This document shows positions 1-5,930 of a stretch of DNA of 5,930 nucleotides, piece after piece. Position 1 is the first letter of the stretch; each line of letters starts with the position of its first letter. Under the pieces are notes generated by a model. The model did not search any database, was not told where the DNA came from, and saw only the letters and a program-made list of their open reading frames with translations. This stretch comes from DASZZX01 sp036260415 (GTDB lineage: Bacteria > Actinomycetota > Nitriliruptoria > Nitriliruptorales > JAHWKO01), in assembly GCA_036260415.1 (NCBI GenBank), contig DASZZX010000253.1:1-5930 (forward strand), read 5' to 3'. The translations under genes were made by a program, and so were the position numbers.

Positions 1-642
1 CCGGCGACTCCGGCCGTGGCGCCGGCCCGAGTGGTGCTCTTGGGCAAGACGGCGCAGGGCGGCCAACGCGGCTCCGTAGACGACGGTGCCGACGACCGCG
101 TGCTCTACCGCCACCTCCGCCGGGGTGTCGGCGCGCAGGCTCTGGACCTCACCCCCGGCGAGCGGTTCGACGGCATGGGCGTAGGGCAGGAAGGTCCGGA
201 CGTCGACGTCGCGTCCTAGTGACCGCAGGCTCGCCAACGCGCCGGCCAGCTCGTGCCGGTCGGGGGCGTCGGGCGACACCTCCCAGCCGAGGTGGGCCAG
301 CAGCTCGTCGACCTCGGCGAGCTCCGACGGGCCGCATGCCGCTCCGCCCGGGGAGATGGCACGGTGGGCGACTCCCAGCACCTCGTGCAGCGACCGCTCG
401 GGATCCTCGACGGCTCGGACGACCTCGCGGATCGCGTCGATCCTCAAGCCACCCACCTCCCGCAACACCCGCACCAGGCGGAGGCGATGGACGTGCACGT
501 CGGAGTAGTCGGCCTGGTTGGGGGCGGTGGCCTGCCCTGGTGGCAGCAGCCCTTCGCGCAGGTAGTACTTGATCGTCGCCACCGAGACGCCGGTCGTTCG
601 GCTGAGCTCCGAGATGCGAACCGTGCCGCCTCTGCTTGACAG
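1..642 (-). CDS. MerR-family transcriptional regulator, 3' end outside the window
   Basis: This is a DNA-binding regulator with an N-terminal winged helix-turn-helix. Counting from a CTG at 642-640, residues 8-33 (VRISELSRTTGVSVATIKYY, then LREGLL) match the MerR HTH. Residues 45-66 (DYSDVHVHRLRLVRVLREVG and on) match the wing and second helix pair. The rest, to about residue 214, is a helical effector region. It has only one cysteine, so it lacks the cysteine pair of metal sensors such as CueR or MerR, and the ligand is unknown. The frame stays open to the left edge, so the C-terminus is missing. The start is a problem: the frame is open only to 660, where it meets a TAG, and no ATG, GTG or TTG lies upstream of the HTH. 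CTG at 642 is the only tolerable start. The family's usual start would fall at the GTT codon at 621-619, preceded by a purine-rich AGAGG at 633-629. The gene is divergent from the membrane protein at 799 and probably controls it and itself through the dyads at 651-690. The family call is strong; the start is uncertain. Confidence 0.88.
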   Translation of the reverse strand, partial: MSSRGGTVRISELSRTTGVSVATIKYYLREGLLPPGQATAPNQADYSDVHVHRLRLVRVLREVGGLRIDAIREVVRAVEDPERSLHEVLGVAHRAISPGGAACGPSELAEVDELLAHLGWEVSPDAPDRHELAGALASLRSLGRDVDVRTFLPYAHAVEPLAGGEVQSLRADTPAEVAVEHAVVGTVVYGAALAALRRLAQEHHSGRRHGRSRR

Positions 643-690
643 ACGACTCGGATAGTAGCACTATCTTCTATAGAGAGTATCGCTATCTAT
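636..690 (+). promoter_or_regulatory. Probable MerR-responsive promoter and operator dyads
   Basis: This is an AT-rich island in a very GC-rich window, lying between divergent genes. TTGACA at 636-641 is a perfect -35 match. A TATCTT at 662-667 would give a 20-bp spacer, close to the overlong 19-20 bp spacers typical of MerR-activated promoters. The perfect dyad GATAGT-AGC-ACTATC at 651-665 occupies the second half of that spacer and overlaps the putative -10. Two further dyads follow: TCTATAGA (667-674), and ATAGAGAG (670-677) paired with CTATCTAT (683-690) with one mismatch. On the minus strand TACTAT (657-652) could act as a -10 for the regulator gene, which suggests autoregulation. The dyads are seen directly; their use by this regulator is inferred from position. 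Repression is as possible as activation. Confidence 0.6.
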
Positions 691-787
691 TAGTGGGCTG
701 CGTGGAGTCGGTGCGATCTGGTCGGCTCATCCAGAGTCGACGCGAGACAGTCGCTTGCCCGCGAGGGTGTCGGTCCACGTGCAGGGC

Positions 788-794
788 GGAGGAG
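788..794 (+). promoter_or_regulatory. Strong ribosome binding site for the membrane protein gene
   Basis: GGAGGAG lies just upstream of the ATG at 799, with six bases between GGAGG and the start. This fixes the start of the membrane protein and is the best Shine-Dalgarno match in the window. Confidence 0.8.
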
Positions 795-798
795 CAGC

Positions 799-1212
799 AT
801 GTCGTCGCAGAGCATCAGGACAGCCGGGATCCTCCTGGTGGTGATGCCCACGGTCGTCTTCGGCGGGGCGAGCATCCTGTGGCACTGGGTCACCCGCCGG
901 ACCGACTACTACCAGCACCCGCTGCGACAGCGCCTGTGGCGGGCCGGTCACGCCCACGCCGGCGTGCTGCTGGTGTTGTCCCTCGTCGCCCTCGTCCTCG
1001 TCGACCATGCCGAACTGGCGGCGGGTTGGAAGCAGGTGGTGCGTTCCACGATCCCTGCCTCGGCCGTCCTGTTGCCGGCCGCGTACTTTCTCTCGGTGGT
1101 CCGTCGCGATGTCGAGCGGCCGAACCGGCTGATCAACCTCGCGTACGTGGGAGGAGCGAGCCTGGCGGCCGGCACGTTCGTCCTCGGTGTGGGGCTGCTG
1201 CGCGCCGGCTGA
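799..1212 (+). CDS. Small four-helix membrane protein of unknown function
   Basis: The 137-residue protein has four likely membrane helices: residues about 9-30, 53-70, 84-101 and 114-134. A short positively charged N-terminus precedes the first. The loop after helix 1 carries a distinctive polar stretch, DYYQHPLRQRLWRAGHAHAG (36-55), rich in His and Arg and running into helix 2. A second polar loop, RRDVERPNRLIN, follows helix 3. I recognise this as a type of conserved hypothetical membrane protein seen in actinobacteria, and I recall it near MerR regulators, but I know no assigned function and no enzyme motif is evident. The start is supported by the GGAGGAG at 788-794 and by the helix beginning soon after the Met. 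The 5' leader is about 130 bases if the TTGACA promoter at 636 is used. A role in stress or small-molecule response under MerR control is inference only. Confidence 0.87.
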   Translation: MSSQSIRTAGILLVVMPTVVFGGASILWHWVTRRTDYYQHPLRQRLWRAGHAHAGVLLVLSLVALVLVDHAELAAGWKQVVRSTIPASAVLLPAAYFLSVVRRDVERPNRLINLAYVGGASLAAGTFVLGVGLLRAG

Positions 1213-1280
1213 AGCTCGTGGTCCTCCAACGTGCGACGACACCGCCGATGACTCCCGCCGGGTCGGTTCGTCTCAGAGGC

Positions 1281-1727
1281 ATGGAGGACGGGTGCCAGGC
1301 GGCAGCGCGACGGTCGGGGCGGCCGGGAGCCGGCCCGGTCACGTGGTCGATCCACGACGGCACCGTGGCGCTGGTCGTCGACGGCCCGCTCGAGGGTGTC
1401 GATCCATCCGCGATGTGCAGGTCGTTGCGCGCGGCCCTGGAACAGGGCGCCGTCACGAGGGTCGTCTGCCAGGGCGACGGGCTCGGCGACCCGGATCTGG
1501 GCACGGTCGACCTGCTCGCCCGCCTGCAGCTCGTCGCCCTTCGGTGCGGACACCAGCTGCGGATCGTGGGTGCCTCGGGCGAGTTGCAGGGGCTGGTCGC
1601 CCTGACCGGCCTCAGCGAGGTCCTGCTCCCGGCCGGGTCAGGACCCGGGGCGCGGTGGGAGGCCGGACAGCGGGATGAACCGCGCGGTGTGGACGACGGC
1701 GATCCGCCCGACGATCGTGGCGTCTGA
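1281..1727 (+). CDS. Stand-alone STAS-domain protein (MlaB / anti-sigma antagonist-like)
   Basis: The 148-residue protein has one STAS domain at about residues 20-117. A beta strand (GTVALVVDGPL, 27-37) is followed by a helix (42-56), a strand (RVVCQG, 60-65), the central loop and helix with DPDLGTVDLLARLQL (70-84), a strand (HQLRIVGAS, 91-99) and the last helix (LQGLVALTGLSEVLL, 102-116). STAS domains bind partner proteins or ligands, for example in anti-sigma antagonists and the MlaB lipid-transport subunit. Here Thr75 and Asp77 lie in the loop where antagonists carry the phosphorylated Ser, so phosphorylation is not assured. A polar acidic tail (about 127-148, ending DDGDPPDDRGV) follows, as I recall in related actinobacterial proteins. 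The ATG at 1281 has only AGAGG, very close to it; in-frame alternatives are ATG at 1248 and GTG at 1218, the latter only 5 bases after the preceding stop, so cotranscription with the membrane protein is plausible. No kinase, anti-sigma factor or Mla transporter lies next to it. Confidence 0.78.
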   Translation: MEDGCQAAARRSGRPGAGPVTWSIHDGTVALVVDGPLEGVDPSAMCRSLRAALEQGAVTRVVCQGDGLGDPDLGTVDLLARLQLVALRCGHQLRIVGASGELQGLVALTGLSEVLLPAGSGPGARWEAGQRDEPRGVDDGDPPDDRGV

Positions 1728-1783
1728 GATCCCGACGTCCTGCTACGAGCACGGGTCCGGTGTCGGCGGATGCTGGGTTGGGG

Positions 1784-4456
1784 TCAGGGCCTGCGACGCG
1801 CCCAGAACGCCACGCCGAGGACGGCCAACGCGACCAGCCCGGCTCCACCGCCGGTGACGGGTGTGGGCGCCGGCGAACCCTCCCCCCGACCCCCCGGCGC
1901 GCCATCGCCGGCCCCGCCGGTTGTGGTGTCGGTTCCGCCACCGCCGCCCGGCGCGGTGACCGTGATCGCCTCGACGTTGCTGGGCGCCGATGCGACCCCA
2001 TCCGCGTAGGCCGCCTTCACCCGGAAGGCGTAGCGCCCGGCCTTCAGGCCGGTCATCTCGAACGCGTGCTGCGCAGGGCCCGCATCGCCGACCGCGTCCC
2101 AGGTGCCAGAGGACAGCCGCAGGTCGTCGAGGTACCAGCCCACCGGCTGGGAGACGGCCGGGTCGCTGGGACCGAGCTGGTAGCGGAAGCGCAGCCGCAC
2201 CTGCTGGCCTTTGAACCCGGCAAGGCTCACCCGTCGGTGGACCAGCGGCGCGTCCGGGCCCTTGCCCTCGTCGAGGATGGTGCCCGTCTCCCGCAGCAGG
2301 GGCTGCCACTCGCCGGCCTGCCCGCCGGTCACCTGGGCGACCTCCACGATGCCCGCGTCGTCGCTCTCGCTCTCGAAGTACGACCAGAACTCCAGCAGGG
2401 GGTCACCGTGTCGGGGAACCGTGACCGGCTCCTTCAGGGTCAGCGTCGACGCGACGTTGGCGGGCGAAGGCGCGGGGGGGTTGACGCCCGTCCAGTAGCC
2501 GGACGCGCCGCCGTGGCGCTTGTTGCCGTACAGCGCGGGGCTGCCGTTCGAGGGCTGCCAGGGGTGCAACTGGACCCCGTCGACCGCGCTCGCCTCCCAC
2601 CGTGCGGTGAGGTCGCCCTCGGCGTCGTCGGCCAGCAACGTCGCCAGGTCGGTGGACCGCTCCACCACGAACCGTTCGAGGCCGTCCTCGGGGCCGTCGA
2701 AGCTCCACTCGAGGGTGAACGCGCCGTCCTCGTCCTGCTCCGGCAGCGGGTGCAGCAACGGTGGGGCCAGATCGGAGGGGATGACGACGACCGGCAGCGT
2801 CATGCGGTCGGTGGCGCCGGTCGCCGTATCGGTCACCGTCAGGGTGGTCGGGTAGCGCCCGACCGTCCCGTACCGGTGGGTGGCGACGCGGCCGGTGCCC
2901 ATGGACCCGTCACCGAAGTCCCACCGGTAGTTGAGTCGGGAGTCGTCGACCAGTTCACGGGTGAGCGGGTCGGCGTACTGGTGGCTGCCGGTGGCGTCGA
3001 ACCGGACCGCCTGCCCGACGATGGCCTCGTTGGGCAGGGCCTCGTAGTAGGCGACCACCTCCTCGGTGGCGGTGTGGGCGCCGCCCATCTCCGGCTGCAG
3101 CAGGTACCAGCCTTCGAGGTGGGCGCACATCTCCATGCCCTTCGCCCACCCCTCGGAGACGGTCATGCCGGTCGGGTCTGCGCTGGTCAGGGCGTTGATG
3201 GTGGTGAGGTTGTCCCGCGGGGTATGCAGGATCGTGATCCCATCGGCGGACGCGGGCGTGCCGTCCGCGTGGGGCCCGAAGTAGTCGGGGAAGAGGTTGA
3301 AGATGGGGATCCCGACCGACTCGAAGTTGCGGTAATCGCTGGTGAACAGCGCCAGCCCGCCCACGGCGGTGACGATCTGGTCACGCTGCGAGTCGACGCT
3401 CTGCTCGTCGGCTTCACGGTCCGAGACGAAGATCGGCTGCTGGCTGCCGGCCACGGTGATGGTGTCGTCGAGGTGGTCGAACACCTCGTCGACCACGGTC
3501 TCGGCACGGGCGTTGAAGCGCTCGATGCGCTCGCGGACGGCCGGCTGCTCGTCCCAGTTGGCTGGGTCGGCCAGTTGCAGCACCTCAGGGACCCGCTCGG
3601 CGGGGTTGCCGCGCTTGAAGGCCGGGTACGCCCCCGCGCAGGGATCCATGTTGAAGTAGGCGCGGACCTTGTGCTCCTCGCCGGGCGGGATGTTGTTCTC
3701 GACGTAGTGGGCGGAGCCGATCGTCCCGGACTCCTCGGAGTCCCACGGTATGAACTTGATGGTGGTGGCCGGCCGCGTCCCGGTGGCGCGCCAGTAGTCG
3801 GCCATGATGCTCGCGATCCGGATCACCGTGGCGTGTCCCTCGGCGGAGTCCCAGGCCGCCGCCGGGCCCGAGTCGGTGAAGTCGTAGTGACCGCTGACCA
3901 GCACCGACTCGTCCGGATGGTCGGCGCCCGGCACCGTCGCGCTGATGTTCCACGCCTGCCCGCCGGCGGCGGCGAGGGGCGCGCCCCGGGGCTCGTCGCT
4001 GCCGGGGGAGGTGAACGGGTAGCGGTGGACCACAACGCCGAAGTCGCCGAGGATGTCGCGCATCGCCCACTCGAAGTGGTCGAGGTACTCCCGTTGGTGG
4101 TTGGCGCACCGCCCCCACGGCAGGAACTGCGGGTCCTCCGGTGGGCAGAAGCCGTGCCGCGGGTCCCCTGATCCGGGCGGATCGTCGTCGGTCTCGTCGC
4201 CGGGGTGGCGGCCGGGGAAGTTGAGCGTCTCGTAGACGTTCGTGTCGTACGCGACCCACTTGGCGGACGGGTTGGGATCGGTGGGCGGCTCCAAAGGCGA
4301 CGGGATCGGGCTGCCGGGAACGAACGCCCCGACCGGGGTGTAGTCCATCTCGGCGATGCGCGGCTGCGGCTGGTCGTGCGCGGCAGCGCTGCCGGGGGCG
4401 CACACCGCCGCGGTCAGCAGGACCGTGCGGGCGACGCGGAGGGTGGCTCGCAGCAT
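1784..4456 (-). CDS. Secreted M28-family zinc peptidase with PKD, MAM-like and Fn3 modules and a C-terminal wall/membrane anchor
   Basis: This 890-residue exported protein probably removes N-terminal residues from peptides outside the cell. A signal peptide (LRATLRVAR, hydrophobic stretch, AAA/H cut near 26-27) leads to the M28 domain at about 120-450. The five di-zinc ligands are visible: His190 (SGHYDF), Asp203 (WDSAEG), Glu241/Glu242 (PWDSEESG, catalytic base then ligand), Asp271 (NMDPCAG) and His411 (LHTPRDNL). The catalytic centre therefore looks intact. A PKD domain (about 472-558) carries YRWDFGDGS. Next comes an Fn3-like half (566-602), a MAM-like beta-sandwich (about 640-782, GWYLDDLRLS near its end) and the other Fn3 half (795-833). 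A Gly-rich linker leads to TPVTG (865-869), a hydrophobic helix and ARRRP, resembling a sortase or anchoring signal. The ATG at 4456 is chosen because the signal peptide begins there and GGGAAGGG sits two bases upstream; the same frame is open to 4786, but that extension is low-complexity and not protein-like. The gene converges with the STAS gene and diverges from mfd. Substrate is unknown. Confidence 0.93.
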   Translation of the reverse strand: MLRATLRVARTVLLTAAVCAPGSAAAHDQPQPRIAEMDYTPVGAFVPGSPIPSPLEPPTDPNPSAKWVAYDTNVYETLNFPGRHPGDETDDDPPGSGDPRHGFCPPEDPQFLPWGRCANHQREYLDHFEWAMRDILGDFGVVVHRYPFTSPGSDEPRGAPLAAAGGQAWNISATVPGADHPDESVLVSGHYDFTDSGPAAAWDSAEGHATVIRIASIMADYWRATGTRPATTIKFIPWDSEESGTIGSAHYVENNIPPGEEHKVRAYFNMDPCAGAYPAFKRGNPAERVPEVLQLADPANWDEQPAVRERIERFNARAETVVDEVFDHLDDTITVAGSQQPIFVSDREADEQSVDSQRDQIVTAVGGLALFTSDYRNFESVGIPIFNLFPDYFGPHADGTPASADGITILHTPRDNLTTINALTSADPTGMTVSEGWAKGMEMCAHLEGWYLLQPEMGGAHTATEEVVAYYEALPNEAIVGQAVRFDATGSHQYADPLTRELVDDSRLNYRWDFGDGSMGTGRVATHRYGTVGRYPTTLTVTDTATGATDRMTLPVVVIPSDLAPPLLHPLPEQDEDGAFTLEWSFDGPEDGLERFVVERSTDLATLLADDAEGDLTARWEASAVDGVQLHPWQPSNGSPALYGNKRHGGASGYWTGVNPPAPSPANVASTLTLKEPVTVPRHGDPLLEFWSYFESESDDAGIVEVAQVTGGQAGEWQPLLRETGTILDEGKGPDAPLVHRRVSLAGFKGQQVRLRFRYQLGPSDPAVSQPVGWYLDDLRLSSGTWDAVGDAGPAQHAFEMTGLKAGRYAFRVKAAYADGVASAPSNVEAITVTAPGGGGGTDTTTGGAGDGAPGGRGEGSPAPTPVTGGGAGLVALAVLGVAFWARRRP

Positions 4457-4716
4457 GGCCCTTCCCGTGCCACGACCCGGCTCGAGTGACCCCGGGCGCA
4501 GAGGTTCGACGGCAGCGGCCCGAGACCCTACCGCGGCCGGTCCTCCGGTCACCGCGGCCGGCCCTCCGGTGACCGCGGCCGGTCGCCCGGTTCCCTCCGG
4601 CCGGTCGCTCGACCGCGCGCGAGCGCTCAGGGTGCCGCAGCCCGTCCGCGCCGGCGGACCGTACGGACGCGAACCCGTACCCTCGGGTCCTCCCCCCGTT
4701 CGCTCCGACCAACAGC
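4457..4716. other. Divergent intergenic region between the peptidase gene and mfd
   Basis: No credible gene is seen in these 260 bases. Open frames on both strands here are Pro/Arg/Gly-rich low-complexity translations. On the peptidase side, GGGAAGGG (4466-4459, minus strand) is its ribosome site. The middle holds the 21-bp repeats described separately. The mfd side holds small dyads: GTCCG (4644-4648) with CGGAC (4655-4659), the palindrome CCGTACGG (4659-4666), and ACCCG (4673-4677) with CGGGT (4684-4688). Both promoters must lie here, but I see no confident -35/-10 pair. Confidence 0.6.
4531..4593. repeat. 21-bp tandem repeat, about three units, with an internal hairpin
   Basis: Three adjacent 21-bp units start at 4531, 4552 and 4573, each beginning CCGCGGCCGG. 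Units 1 and 2 agree at 19 of 21 positions, and units 1 and 3 at 17 of 21. The two differences between units 1 and 2 include a C-to-G change that turns GGTCACC into GGTGACC. As a result CGGTCACCG (4546-4554) and CGGTGACCG (4567-4575) form a perfect 9-bp inverted repeat with a 12-base loop. The repeat sits between divergent genes, so a regulatory or structural role is possible, but chance slippage in GC-rich DNA is the simpler explanation. Confidence 0.7.
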
Positions 4717-5930
4717 ATGGGCATCCTGCAGACCTCGACGCTCGCGGCCGGCCCGCTGGCCGGTCTGCTCGCGCACGGCCGCACACGACTCGGCGACCAG
4801 CTCGGCGAGGGCACGCTGGTCGCCGGATCGGGCGTGCGTCCCTACCTCCTTGCGCTCATCGCGGAGCGGCATGCCCCGCTGATCGTCGTGAGCGCCCGTA
4901 GCTCCGACGCGGATGCCCTCGTCGACGGGCTGGCGGCGTTCCTCGGCGCCGACAGGGTGGCGCTGTTCCCGCCGTGGGAGACGCTGCCCCACGAGCGGCT
5001 CAGCCCGCAGCCGGCCACGGTCGGTCAGCGCCTCGCCGTGCTCGACCGGCTGCGCCGCTCCGCCGTGCACCCCGACGGTGGCTCGCCTGTCCCCGACTCC
5101 GACGGCGGGGAACCACCGCTGGCGGCGGTGGTCGTCCCGGTCCGGGCGGCGCTGCAGCCGATGGACCCCAAGCTGGGCGAGCGCGCCCCGTTGACGATCG
5201 ACCGTCGCTACGACGGCGGGTTCGACCGGCTGCTCGACCAGCTGGTCCAGCTCGGCTACGACCGTGTGACGCAGGTCGAGACGCGCGGGCAGTTCGCCGT
5301 GCGCGGCGGGATCCTGGACGTGTTCCCCACCGCCGGCGCCCACGCGGTCCGGCTGGAGTTCTGGGGGGACGACGTCGAGTCGATGCGCGAGTTCGCGGTC
5401 GCCGACCAGCGCTCCACCAACCCGGTCGACAGGGTCCGCGTCGATCCGGCGCGTGAGCTGGTGATCGACGCGGACCTGCGTGCACGGGCGCGCGCCGTCG
5501 CCGCACGTCTGCCGTCGATCGCCGACCAGCTGCACCTGCTCGCCGACGGGGTGATGTTCGAGGGCATCGAGAGCCTGGTGACCCTCCTGCACCCGCGACC
5601 GCGGCTGCTGCCCGAGTTCCTGCCGTCCAGCGGCGGGCTGGCCCTGGTCGACCCGCTCCTGGTCCTCGAACGGGCCGCGACGCTGCGCCGGGAGGCGGAG
5701 GCGCTCCTTGAGGTCGCCTGGGAGACCGCCGCCGGCCACCGACCCGAGGACGCCGGCTACGCCGACGTCGACCTGCTGCTCGATCGGACACCGGGGCCGA
5801 CCTGGCAACTCACGCCGTTCGTCACCGAGCGGGGTGCGGTCGCCCCGCTGGACAGCGCCCCGTGGGAGTCGTTCCAGGGCGACACGGCCGCCCTGGCCCG
5901 ACGGCTGGGCGCCATGGACCAGCGGGTGGT
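4717..5930 (+). CDS. mfd: Transcription-repair coupling factor Mfd, N-terminal part (3' end outside the window)
   Basis: Mfd is the DNA translocase that removes RNA polymerase stalled at lesions and recruits UvrA for nucleotide excision repair. The first 404 residues are present and cover the UvrB-like N-terminal module. Hallmarks are LFPPWETLPHERLSPQPATV (83-102), a family signature, and RGQFAVRGGILDVFP (190-204) followed by VRLEFWGDDVESMREF (211-226), the UvrB/Mfd-type beta segment that includes the damage-recognition and UvrA-binding fold. VAGSGVRPYLLALIAE (35-50) stands where UvrB has its Walker A loop and lacks the GKT, as expected for the non-ATPase N-module of Mfd. The RNA polymerase-interacting and RecG-like helicase domains lie beyond the right edge. 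The ATG at 4717 gives the normal family N-terminus, but there is no purine-rich ribosome site before it, so translation may be leaderless or weakly initiated. A slightly Pro/Ser-rich insertion (118-134) lies between conserved blocks. Confidence 0.96.
   Translation, partial: MGILQTSTLAAGPLAGLLAHGRTRLGDQLGEGTLVAGSGVRPYLLALIAERHAPLIVVSARSSDADALVDGLAAFLGADRVALFPPWETLPHERLSPQPATVGQRLAVLDRLRRSAVHPDGGSPVPDSDGGEPPLAAVVVPVRAALQPMDPKLGERAPLTIDRRYDGGFDRLLDQLVQLGYDRVTQVETRGQFAVRGGILDVFPTAGAHAVRLEFWGDDVESMREFAVADQRSTNPVDRVRVDPARELVIDADLRARARAVAARLPSIADQLHLLADGVMFEGIESLVTLLHPRPRLLPEFLPSSGGLALVDPLLVLERAATLRREAEALLEVAWETAAGHRPEDAGYADVDLLLDRTPGPTWQLTPFVTERGAVAPLDSAPWESFQGDTAALARRLGAMDQRV

Noticed and set aside
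149..661. Minus-strand frame beginning with GTG at 661
   Set aside because: It is shifted by one base relative to the MerR frame and gives Arg/Pro/Gly-rich sequence without a domain. It is mentioned only because a frameshift could join its start to the regulator.
636..1280. Upstream extension of the STAS reading frame back to 636
   Set aside because: It runs out of frame through the membrane protein gene and gives low-complexity Arg-rich sequence. Only the part from about 1218-1281 onward resembles protein.
1728..1783. Bidirectional terminator between the convergent STAS and peptidase genes
   Set aside because: Only a 4-bp stem TGCT-ACG-AGCA (1741-1751), plus a weak CCCG/CGGG pairing, is seen, with no T-run on either strand. 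Too weak to call.
1760..4171. 803-codon open frame on the plus strand
   Set aside because: It lies antisense to the peptidase gene and shows no recognisable domain. Long open antisense frames are expected in very GC-rich coding DNA, while the minus strand has clear M28 and PKD motifs.
4398..4404. Lipoprotein lipobox around Cys19 of the peptidase signal peptide
   Set aside because: The residue before Cys19 is Val, not Gly/Ala/Ser, and a better signal peptidase I site (AAA then His) lies downstream.
4457..4786. N-terminal extension of the peptidase reading frame to 4786
   Set aside because: It is low-complexity Arg/Gly/Pro sequence, encoded partly by the tandem repeats and overlapping the mfd start. 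A proper signal peptide with a ribosome site begins at 4456.
1..5930. CRISPR arrays, tRNA or rRNA genes, transposases and phage genes
   Set aside because: No regularly spaced repeats with unique spacers, no tRNA-like or rRNA-like sequence and no integrase or transposase motif were seen on reading both strands.

Overview
The window is very GC-rich, with strong G/C preference at third codon positions. It encodes a MerR-type regulator with an actinobacterial look, a STAS protein with an acidic tail, an exported M28 peptidase with a cell-wall-type C-terminus, and Mfd. Together these point to a high-GC actinobacterium. I cannot fix the lineage from the sequence alone; a deep-branching actinobacterial class is possible but is only a guess.

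Layout. (1) Bases 1-642, minus strand: a MerR-family regulator that runs off the left edge. It has no ATG/GTG/TTG start where the family normally begins. (2) Bases 643-798: the divergent control region. It holds an AT-rich patch with dyads (651-690) and a consensus TTGACA box. (3) Bases 799-1212, plus strand: a small four-helix membrane protein of unknown function, with a strong ribosome binding site. It is the obvious candidate target of the regulator. (4) Bases 1281-1727, plus strand: a stand-alone STAS-domain protein. (5) Bases 1784-4456, minus strand, convergent with the STAS gene: a large secreted zinc aminopeptidase-type M28 peptidase with all five metal ligands. It is followed by a PKD domain, a MAM-like beta-sandwich that appears nested in a fibronectin type III fold, a Gly-rich linker and a C-terminal TPVTG/hydrophobic/Arg anchor. 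(6) Bases 4457-4716: the divergent region between the peptidase and mfd, carrying a 21-bp tandem repeat of about three units that can fold into a hairpin. (7) Base 4717 to the right edge, plus strand: the N-terminal third of mfd, the transcription-repair coupling factor.

The genes do not form one pathway. The MerR regulator and the membrane protein look like a two-gene regulatory module, and the STAS gene may be cotranscribed behind the membrane protein. The peptidase and mfd are independent neighbours. The most system-like elements are the MerR/operator/membrane-protein unit and the elaborate wall-anchored peptidase. I found no tRNA, rRNA, CRISPR array, transposase or phage gene.
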